From Bradyrhizobiaceae bacterium (GTDB lineage: Bacteria; Pseudomonadota; Alphaproteobacteria; Rhizobiales; Xanthobacteraceae), in NCBI GenBank assembly GCA_016793685.1, contig JAEULX010000084.1, positions 1 to 5,192 on the forward strand: DNA of 5,192 bases, in the 5' to 3' direction. This document shows, in pieces, positions 1-4,523 of the stretch (positions are counted from its first letter, which is position 1; the number at the start of each line of letters is the position of its first letter). The position numbers and the translations under genes were made by a program. The notes beneath the pieces were generated by a model. That model did no database searches. It was not told where the DNA came from and saw only the letters and a program-made list of their open reading frames with translations.

Positions 1-360
1 CCGTGGAACCTGCGGCGGCGGCTCGATCTCGACGCGCCGACCCATTTCGAGGCGCCGTCGGGCTCGCGCGTGCCGATCGACTACGAGGCGGAGGAAGGGC
101 CGAAGATCGCCATCCGCGTGCAGGAACTATTCGGGCTCGACCAACATCCGGCGGTCGCCGGCGGTCGCGTGCCGCTGGTGATCGAACTGCTGTCGCCCGC
201 GCACCGTCCGGTCCAGGTTACGCGCGATCTGCCGGCATTCTGGCGCGGAAGCTATGCCGCCGTGCGCACCGAGATGCGGGGCCGCTATCCGAAGCATCCT
301 GGGCCGGACGACCCGCTTGCTGCGGTGGCGACGACGCGCGCCAAGCCGCGCGGGACATGA
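1..360 (+). CDS. hrpB: ATP-dependent helicase HrpB, C-terminal fragment (5' end outside window)
   Basis: Open from the first base in frame 1 to TGA, giving the last 119 residues. The fragment matches the C-terminal region of HrpB, a cytoplasmic DEAH-box family RNA helicase-like ATPase of unclear cellular role. Visible family signatures are DAPTHFEAPSGSR (residues 11-23), VQELFGL with HP (40-50), GGRVPLVIELLSPAHRPVQVT (about 54-74), DLPAFWRGSYAAVR (77-89) and the terminal RGRYPKHP-x-PDDP (93-105). The helicase motifs lie upstream, outside the window. Residue 101 is Gly (codon GGG) where the family normally has Trp (KHPWP[DE]DP), which is one base change from TGG. The gene is convergent with doxX, with 26 bases between stop codons and no clear terminator there. 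The identification is from recognised family motifs; function beyond the helicase class is not established. Confidence 0.9.
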   Translation, partial: PWNLRRRLDLDAPTHFEAPSGSRVPIDYEAEEGPKIAIRVQELFGLDQHPAVAGGRVPLVIELLSPAHRPVQVTRDLPAFWRGSYAAVRTEMRGRYPKHPGPDDPLAAVATTRAKPRGT

Positions 361-386
361 ACCGGCGGGAACCGGGACTATGCCGA

Positions 387-857
387 TCAGGTTTTTCGCC
401 CGGTCAGGCGATCGATGCTGAATCGTCCCGGACCGGCGACGGCGAGGGCGAGCAATCCGCCGACGATGGCCATGTTCTTGTTGAAATTGATCGTCTGCCC
501 CCGGCGCGCGGCTTCGTCGAATTCCCAGAAGCGGTGCGCGATTCCGGTCGCTACGAGCGTGAATGCGATGGCGGCGAGTGCGGCATAGCGGGTCGCGATT
601 CCGAGGATGAGGCAAAGCCCGCTCAAGAACTCCACCCCGGCGCCGAGAACCGCGAGCGGATAGCCTGCCGGAAGGCCGTGCCCCTCGAGATAGGCGGCAA
701 ATCCCGCAAGGCCCGTGAGCTTGCCCCAGCCGCCCAGAAGAAAAATGTAGCCCACCAGGATGCGCGCGACCAGCAGCGCAGGATCCGACAACCCGGCGCT
801 CAGCGGACCGGCGCCAGAGTCGGTCTTATCGGTAGGGTGGTTCGTTCGTTCCAGCAT
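387..857 (-). CDS. DoxX family integral membrane protein
   Basis: Predicted 156-residue inner-membrane protein of the DoxX family. A hydrophilic N-terminus (about 1-24) is followed by four hydrophobic segments: about 26-46 (ARILVGYIFLLGGWGKL), 64-86, 88-107 and 127-142. The family-typical R-I-x-x-G-x-x-F-L-x-x-G-x-x-K pattern is in helix 1, HRFWEF follows helix 3, and NFNKNMAIVGGLLALA covers helix 4. DoxX proteins have been linked to redox and thiosulfate-related functions, but the role of this one cannot be read from sequence. I chose the ATG at 855-857 because a purine-rich GGGGAAGAG lies upstream of it. An in-frame ATG at 894-896 would add 13 residues (169 aa), but they look non-conserved and have only a weak GGAA right next to the start. 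The gene lies downstream of prpE on the same strand, separated by about 147 bases with strong hairpins, so it is probably a separate unit. Confidence 0.85.
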   Translation of the reverse strand: MLERTNHPTDKTDSGAGPLSAGLSDPALLVARILVGYIFLLGGWGKLTGLAGFAAYLEGHGLPAGYPLAVLGAGVEFLSGLCLILGIATRYAALAAIAFTLVATGIAHRFWEFDEAARRGQTINFNKNMAIVGGLLALAVAGPGRFSIDRLTGRKT

Positions 858-934
858 ATCGCCGCTCTTCCCCGAAAACCCCTCCAGGGAGCGCATGTTC
901 CAATGCTGGGAATTGTCGGCTTTTCCGAGGCGAG

Positions 935-989
935 CGCCCGCTCGATCATGCGGAGCGGGCGGGCCAGGCCCCGCCCGCAGGCGGGGCCT
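935..989 (-). terminator. GC-rich hairpin cluster after prpE; likely terminator or attenuator-like leader
   Basis: A perfect 10-bp inverted repeat (AGGCCCCGCC at 966-975, CGCA loop, GGCGGGGCCT at 980-989) begins 15 bases after the prpE stop. Two further stems overlap it: GCGGGCGGG (955-963) with CCCGCCCGC (970-978), and CGCCCGCTC (935-943) with GAGCGGGCG (953-961). Each shares an arm with its neighbour, so the first and second cannot form together, nor can the second and third. No U-run follows on either strand, so this is not a textbook intrinsic terminator. Its position after a stop codon still makes a transcript-end or stability role the simplest reading. Confidence 0.5.
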
Positions 990-1004
990 TCCCGGGTGTC
1001 GAGC

Positions 1005-2960
1005 TTACCCGAGGCCGTGTTCTTTCAGCGCGTTGCCGATTTCATCGAGCGTCGCCGGATCGTCGATCGTCGCGGGCATGGTCCAGGGATCATGGTCGGC
1101 GATCTTTTTCATCGTTCCGCGCAGGATCTTGCCGGACCGCGTCTTCGGCAGACGCGCGACCGTGATGGCGATCTTGAAGGCGGCGACCGGGCCGATCTTC
1201 TCGCGCACCATCCCGACGATTTCCTTCTCGATCTCGGCGGGGGAACGGCTCACGCCGGACTTCAGCACGATGAACCCGCACGGGACCTCGCCCTTGAGTT
1301 CGTCCTTGACGCCGATCACCGCGCATTCGGCGACGTCCTGGTGGCTCGCCAGCACTTCCTCCATGCCGCCGGTCGACAGGCGGTGGCCGGCGACGTTGAT
1401 GATGTCGTCGGTGCGCCCCATGATGAAGAGATAGCCGTCGTCATCTTGGAAGCCGGCGTCGCCGGTCTTGTAGTAGCCGGGGAACTCGGTGAGGTAGCTT
1501 TCCTGGAACCGATCGTCCTGCTGCCACAGGGTCGGCAGGTTGGAGGGCGGCAGTGGCAGCTTGATCACGATCGAGCCCATCTTGTTGGCGGGCATCTCGT
1601 GGCAGCCTTCATCGACGATGCGCACGTCGTAGCCGGGCATCGCGACCGTAGGCGAGCCGAGCTTGACGGGAAGCTGGCCGAGCCCGACAGGATTGCCGGC
1701 AATCGCCCAGGCGGTCTCGGTCTGCCACCAGTGATCGATCACCGGCGTCTTGAGGAGCTTCTCGGCCCACTCGACCGTATCGGGGTCGGCGCGCTCGCCA
1801 GCGAGGAAGAGCGCGCGGAACTTCGACAGATCGTATTTGCCGAACAGCTTGCCCTGCGGATCCTCTTTTTTGATCGCGCGGAACGCCGTCGGCGCCGTGA
1901 ACATGGTCACGCAGTTATGCTCGCTGATGACCCGCCAGAATGCGCCGGCATCCGGCGTGCCCACCGGCTTGCCTTCGTACAGGATCGTGGTGCAGCCGTG
2001 GAATAGCGGCGCATAGACGATGTAGCTGTGGCCGACGACCCAGCCCACGTCCGATGCGGCCCAGTAAACCTCACCGGGGTCCACGCCATAAAGGTTCTTC
2101 ATCGTCCATTTGAGTGCGACCATGTGGCCGCCATTGTCGCGGACGACGCCCTTGGGTTTGCCGGTGGTGCCCGAGGTGTACAGGATGTACAGCGGGTCGG
2201 TCGCGGCGACCGGCACGCAGTCGGCGGTTTTCTTCGCCTTCAGGGCGGCTGCGCGCAGCTCACCCCAGTCATGGTCGCGCCCGGCGGTCAATTCGGCCGC
2301 GACCTGCGGACGCTGGAGAACGATGCAGGTTTCCGGCTTGGTCGCCGCCAGCTTGATCGCCTCGTCGAGCATCGGCTTGTAGGCCACGACGCGGCCGGGC
2401 TCGATGCCGCAGCTCGCCGACAGCACGAGCTTGGGCTTGGCGTCGTCGATACGGGTCGCCAGCTCCTTCGGCGCGAAGCCGCCGAACACGACCGAGTGGA
2501 TCGCCCCGATCCGGGCGCAGGCGAGCATGCCGATCAGCGCCTCCGGAACCATCGGCATATAGAGGATGACGCGGTCGCCCTTGCCGACGCCGAAATCCTT
2601 CAGGATCGCCGCAAGCGTGCTGACCTCGGTGAGAAGTTCGCCGTAGGTGAAGGTCTTCTTCGTTCCGGTGACCGGGGAATCGTAAATGAGCGCGGGCTGG
2701 GCCGCGCGTCCGCCGATCACGTGGCGGTCGACCGCATTGTAGCAGGTGTTGCAGGTCGCCCCGACGAACCACCGGCCATAGACCCCCAAGCTTGGGTCGA
2801 AGACCTTTGCCGGCTGTTCGTACCAGTCGATTTCCTTGGCGGCGTCTCCCCAGAATCCCTGCGGGTCAGTCTTTGCTCGCTCGTACTCTTCCCAGTAACG
2901 GCTCGCAGGTCGCGCGCTGTTCCGCTTGGCGGACTCGACAGGCTTTGCGGATGATGTCAC
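1005..2960 (-). CDS. prpE: Propionate--CoA ligase (propionyl-CoA synthetase), acyl-CoA synthetase family
   Basis: Complete 651-residue cytoplasmic ANL-superfamily enzyme that activates propionate with ATP and CoA to propionyl-CoA via propionyl-AMP. In order: N-terminal ACS domain (WEEYERAKTDPQGFWGDAAKEIDW, about 23-46); SVVFGGFAPKEL (156-167); P-loop YTSGTTGKPKG (261-271) followed by VVRDNGGH, typical of PrpE rather than AcsA; WWQTET (411-416); YYKTGD (496-501); hinge region GRTDDIINVAGHRLSTGGME (515-534); and PKTRSGK (605-611), with K611 the expected adenylation lysine and the usual site of acylation control. Length fits PrpE/ACSS3. The start is GTG (2958-2960) with a strong AGGGAGGAG Shine-Dalgarno about 7-8 bases upstream. 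Residue 417 is Ala where most relatives have Gly (WQTETG). It stands alone, without prpBCD or propionyl-CoA carboxylase genes nearby. Acetate activity is possible; an acetyl-CoA synthetase label is the main alternative. Confidence 0.93.
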   Translation of the reverse strand: MTSSAKPVESAKRNSARPASRYWEEYERAKTDPQGFWGDAAKEIDWYEQPAKVFDPSLGVYGRWFVGATCNTCYNAVDRHVIGGRAAQPALIYDSPVTGTKKTFTYGELLTEVSTLAAILKDFGVGKGDRVILYMPMVPEALIGMLACARIGAIHSVVFGGFAPKELATRIDDAKPKLVLSASCGIEPGRVVAYKPMLDEAIKLAATKPETCIVLQRPQVAAELTAGRDHDWGELRAAALKAKKTADCVPVAATDPLYILYTSGTTGKPKGVVRDNGGHMVALKWTMKNLYGVDPGEVYWAASDVGWVVGHSYIVYAPLFHGCTTILYEGKPVGTPDAGAFWRVISEHNCVTMFTAPTAFRAIKKEDPQGKLFGKYDLSKFRALFLAGERADPDTVEWAEKLLKTPVIDHWWQTETAWAIAGNPVGLGQLPVKLGSPTVAMPGYDVRIVDEGCHEMPANKMGSIVIKLPLPPSNLPTLWQQDDRFQESYLTEFPGYYKTGDAGFQDDDGYLFIMGRTDDIINVAGHRLSTGGMEEVLASHQDVAECAVIGVKDELKGEVPCGFIVLKSGVSRSPAEIEKEIVGMVREKIGPVAAFKIAITVARLPKTRSGKILRGTMKKIADHDPWTMPATIDDPATLDEIGNALKEHGLG

Positions 2961-3060
2961 GTGCGCTCTCCTCCCTGGTGCGATGCGCAGGCGGCCGATG
3001 ACGCGCCGCCTCGACGTTTAGGATCGTTTTGCAGGCGATTGTGCTCAATTGGCGCGTGTT

Positions 3061-3083
3061 GGCAAGAGTTGGCGATTCTTGCC
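3061..3083. promoter_or_regulatory. Inverted repeat GGCAAGA-N9-TCTTGCC, candidate operator upstream of prpE
   Basis: Perfect 7-bp arms at 3061-3067 and 3077-3083 are separated by 9 bases, about 100-125 bases upstream of the prpE start. A related box, GGCAAAA, occurs on the minus strand at 3098-3104. Size and spacing suit a dimeric helix-turn-helix regulator. Short-chain fatty acid regulators of the ScfR/PccR type are known to control propionate genes in alphaproteobacteria, but the motif here does not clearly match theirs. The operator role is inference. Confidence 0.35.
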
Positions 3084-3173
3084 GGTGGGCTCGCCCGTTT
3101 TGCCAAACAAGCTCAAAGAATGGAAGGCGGGACGCCGTTTGTCGGCGTGGTCATAGGCTTGTTAAGTAAGCTC

Positions 3174-3179
3174 TATAAT
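3174..3179 (+). promoter_or_regulatory. Isolated TATAAT -10-like hexamer, weak -35
   Basis: A perfect -10 hexamer on the plus strand. The best -35 at an allowed distance is GTCATA (3150-3155, 18-base spacer), which matches only three of six consensus positions. TTGTTA at 3159-3164 is too close. Transcription from here would run away from prpE and antisense to the 3' end of the DUF465 gene at 3267-3443. It may be a chance hexamer. Confidence 0.2.
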
Positions 3180-3183
3180 GCAA

Positions 3184-3211
3184 CTGCCGGCCCGTGGCCG
3201 CGAGCCGGCAG
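3184..3211 (-). terminator. Hairpin downstream of the minus-strand DUF465 gene, possible terminator
   Basis: Perfect 8-bp arms CTGCCGGC (3184-3191) and GCCGGCAG (3204-3211) with a 12-base loop. On the minus strand it lies 55 bases after the stop of the DUF465 gene and is followed by TTGCATTAT, a weak T-rich tail. On the plus strand a T-rich stretch (about 3220-3232) follows at some distance. The minus-strand terminator reading is preferred because a gene ends there. Confidence 0.4.
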
Positions 3212-3266
3212 ACACCTCGTTCGATTTTCTTTGCCTTTACAATCCCGGCACCGGCAAGATGCCGAT

Positions 3267-3443
3267 CTAGTGAAGGCTACTCTGCTGCCGCAAACGAGCA
3301 ATGGCGTCTTTGAGTTTTAATTTACGCCGCTTCAACTCGACCAACTGGAGATCATCTACCGATGGATGTTGGAGCATCTCCGTAAGTTCGGCTTCCAACA
3401 TCCGGTGCCGTTGTTCGAGATCAGCAAGCTCGACCGTGGCCAT
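3267..3443 (-). CDS. Small DUF465 / YdcH-family protein
   Basis: 58-residue, strongly charged, probably all-helical coiled-coil protein. The family hallmark is LKRRKLKLKDAIARL at residues 37-51, preceded by a first helix (about 5-25, with LEQRHRMLEAEL) and a short HPSVDD turn. DUF465/YdcH proteins are small, widespread in proteobacteria and have no firmly established function. The ATG at 3441-3443 is chosen because AAGGAG lies 9 bases upstream; an in-frame TTG at 3474-3476 would add 11 residues but has no support. It is divergent from a second DUF465 gene at 3701. A 10-bp inverted repeat (3442-3451 and 3485-3494) brackets the ribosome binding site, and its proximal arm covers the first two bases of the start codon, so mRNA folding could affect translation. 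Its 3' end is followed by a small CGGCA/TGCCG hairpin and then the larger hairpin at 3184-3211. Confidence 0.82.
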   Translation of the reverse strand: MATVELADLEQRHRMLEAELTEMLQHPSVDDLQLVELKRRKLKLKDAIARLRQQSSLH

Positions 3444-3494
3444 ATGGCAAATCTCCTTTTTCAGACTGCCCAGCAACTAGGTATTTTGCCATAT
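3442..3494 (-). promoter_or_regulatory. Inverted repeat bracketing the DUF465 ribosome binding site and start codon
   Basis: On the minus strand ATATGGCAAA (3494-3485) is followed 33 bases later by its exact complement TTTGCCATAT (3451-3442). AAGGAG lies in the loop just 5' of the second arm, and the AU of the AUG start is inside that arm. If the transcript includes both arms, a 10-bp stem could cover the initiation site. The same DNA could instead be a regulator binding site with two half-sites. Confidence 0.4.
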
Positions 3495-3604
3495 TCGGCG
3501 ACGTAAGTCGACGGCGTTTCGTTGTGCGACGCAAAAATTCGCACCGCGGCCGGGATGATGCAGCGGGCAGCAAATATCCCGTCGGCCCTAAACCGCCGCC
3601 AAGC

Positions 3605-3633
3605 TTGAAAAATGGCCGCGCCCGGGCGATACA
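3605..3633 (+). promoter_or_regulatory. Candidate sigma70 promoter for the plus-strand DUF465 gene
   Basis: TTGAAA (3605-3610) is a five-of-six -35 match, followed after exactly 17 bases by GATACA (3628-3633), a weak -10 with three of six matches. It would start transcription near 3640, about 60 bases before the ATG at 3701. It is the best pair I found in the 257-base divergent gap (3444-3700). The rest of that gap shows nothing else clear apart from the inverted repeat near 3494. Confidence 0.35.
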
Positions 3634-3700
3634 GGTCACTAGGCCGTAGTCCTCAATCCTGGTGGCTTCGTAGAAGATCGCGGCCTCGTGCGGCGGCGCA

Positions 3701-3907
3701 ATGACGGATGACAATGAAGCGGAGCTGCGGGCGCAGCTCGCGCGTTTACAGCAGGAGCATCGCGATCTCGATGCAGCAATTTCGGCGTTACAAGACGCGC
3801 CGGGGTCCGACCTGCTGCAGGTTCAGCGGCTTAAGAAACGAAAATTGTGGCTCCGCGACCGGATTGCTTTTATCGAGGATCAGATAACCCCGGACATTAT
3901 CGCCTAG
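3701..3907 (+). CDS. Small DUF465 / YdcH-family protein (second copy)
   Basis: 68-residue charged, helical protein of the same family as the divergent gene at 3267-3443. The core motif LKKRKLWLRDRIAFIEDQ lies at residues 44-61, after a first helix (about 6-31, containing LARLQQEHRDLDAAI) and a short DAPGSD turn. The two copies share the pattern LK[RK]RKLxL[RK]DxIA but are otherwise diverged, so this is an old duplication, not a recent one. The function of the family is not established. The ATG at 3701 is the only usable start after an in-frame TAG at 3671; the Shine-Dalgarno is poor (GCGGCGGC). It lies 118 bases upstream of purE on the same strand. A GC-rich hairpin follows its stop, and purE has its own promoter, so co-transcription is possible but not required. 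Confidence 0.82.
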   Translation: MTDDNEAELRAQLARLQQEHRDLDAAISALQDAPGSDLLQVQRLKKRKLWLRDRIAFIEDQITPDIIA

Positions 3908-3929
3908 CGCCGGAGCAAAAGCCCGGCGC
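3907..3929 (+). terminator. Hairpin right after the DUF465 stop codon, weak terminator candidate
   Basis: GCGCCGG (3907-3913) and CCGGCGC (3923-3929) form a perfect 7-bp stem around AGCAAAAGC, starting at the last base of the TAG stop. No T-run follows (CGGGGACC), so termination would be inefficient or factor-assisted. It sits just before the purE promoter, as expected of a boundary between two transcription units. Confidence 0.35.
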
Positions 3930-3947
3930 CGGGGACCGTCGGCAATC

Positions 3948-3976
3948 TTGCTACCGGGCCCCGCGATTCCTATAAT
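3948..3976 (+). promoter_or_regulatory. Sigma70-type promoter for purEK
   Basis: TTGCTA (3948-3953, four of six matches including TTG) and a perfect TATAAT (3971-3976) are separated by exactly 17 bases. The predicted transcription start near 3983 leaves a leader of about 43 bases before the purE ATG, too short for a purine riboswitch. The local AT-rich stretch against a GC-rich background supports the call. No clear PurR-like operator was recognised. Confidence 0.65.
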
Positions 3977-4025
3977 TTTGGACTTTCTTGCAGCGCAACG
4001 AAACAAACACACAATCGAGCAGCCA

Positions 4026-4523
4026 ATGACAGCAAAACCGGTGGCCATCATCATGGGCAGCCAGTCGGACTGGACCACCATGCAGCACGCCGCCGAGACG
4101 CTCGAAGCCCTGCATGTGGGGTACGCCGCGCGCATTGTTTCCGCCCATCGCACGCCGGAGCGCCTCTATACCTTCGCCAAGGGCGCCAAGGCGTTGGGTT
4201 TCCAGGTCATCATCGCGGGGGCGGGCGGGGCGGCGCATCTCCCCGGAATGACGGCCTCGCTCACGACGTTGCCGGTGTTCGGGGTGCCGGTCGAATCGAA
4301 GGCGCTGTCGGGGCTCGACTCGCTCTACTCGATCGTCCAGATGCCGCCGGGTGTGCCGGTCGGAACGCTGGCCATCGGGCGCGCCGGCGCGATCAATGCG
4401 GCGCTGCTCGCCGCAAGCGTGCTCGCCCTGCATGACACGGCGCTCGCGGACCGCCTCGCAATCTGGCGCGTCCGGCAGGCCGACGCCGTTGCCGAGGTGC
4501 CCTCCGAGGAGACCGGCCGGTGA
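4026..4523 (+). CDS. purE: N5-carboxyaminoimidazole ribonucleotide mutase PurE (class I)
   Basis: Complete 165-residue cytoplasmic enzyme of de novo purine synthesis. It moves the carboxyl group of N5-CAIR to give 4-carboxy-AIR (CAIR) and normally acts as an octamer. Visible active-site motifs are MGSQSDW (10-16, phosphate and ribose binding), SAHRTPER (39-46, with the catalytic His at 41, equivalent to H45 of E. coli), AGAGGAAHLPGM (64-75), and PVESKALSGLDSLYSIVQMPPGVPVGTLAIG (88-118). Class I assignment follows from the adjoining purK and these motifs. The ATG at 4026 fits family N-termini; an upstream in-frame TTG at 3948 is part of the promoter. The Shine-Dalgarno is weak (GAGCAG, about 4016-4021). 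The TGA stop overlaps the purK GTG start (GTGA), indicating translational coupling. Confidence 0.96.
   Translation: MTAKPVAIIMGSQSDWTTMQHAAETLEALHVGYAARIVSAHRTPERLYTFAKGAKALGFQVIIAGAGGAAHLPGMTASLTTLPVFGVPVESKALSGLDSLYSIVQMPPGVPVGTLAIGRAGAINAALLAASVLALHDTALADRLAIWRVRQADAVAEVPSEETGR

Larger units (their letters stand above)
2961..3266. other. 306-base gap between prpE and a DUF465 gene; likely prpE control region
   Basis: No convincing gene was found in any frame. It holds the prpE Shine-Dalgarno (2969-2977 on the minus strand), a 7-bp-arm inverted repeat (3061-3083), a GTTTTGCCAAAC box (3097-3108), a lone TATAAT on the plus strand (3174-3179), and an 8-bp-stem hairpin (3184-3211). I could not find a confident sigma70 -35/-10 pair for prpE on the minus strand. 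Base composition around 3020-3180 is clearly more AT-rich than the flanking genes, as expected of a promoter region. Confidence 0.6.

Noticed and set aside
361..386. Bidirectional terminator between hrpB and doxX
   Set aside because: No inverted repeat of useful length was found in the 26-base convergent gap or close by.
858..896. Longer DoxX starting at ATG 894-896
   Set aside because: In frame and possible, but the added 13 residues look non-conserved and GGAA sits almost directly against the ATG; the start at 857 has the better upstream purine-rich sequence. Not excluded.
3..2006. A 667-codon open frame on the plus strand
   Set aside because: It runs across hrpB in another frame, antisense to doxX and then antisense to prpE. 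The peptide is Arg/Ala/Gly/Asp-rich with no domain, typical of antisense frames in high-GC DNA.
2028..2954. A 308-codon plus-strand open frame opposite the 5' half of prpE
   Set aside because: It mirrors the prpE codon phase and has no recognisable motif; prpE on the other strand has full-length family motifs.
3090..3110. Sigma54-type -24/-12 promoter on the minus strand (TTTGGCAAAACGGGC)
   Set aside because: It has GG at a -24-like position, but the -12 element TTGC is missing at the required spacing.
3421..3714. A 97-codon minus-strand frame spanning the divergent gap and overlapping both DUF465 starts
   Set aside because: Its first ~40 residues look somewhat protein-like, but there is no ribosome binding site, no domain I recognise, and it overlaps the start regions of two well-supported genes.
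3948..4025. Extended purE start at TTG 3948
   Set aside because: The TTG is the -35 element of the purE promoter, and the extra 26 residues do not resemble PurE N-termini.
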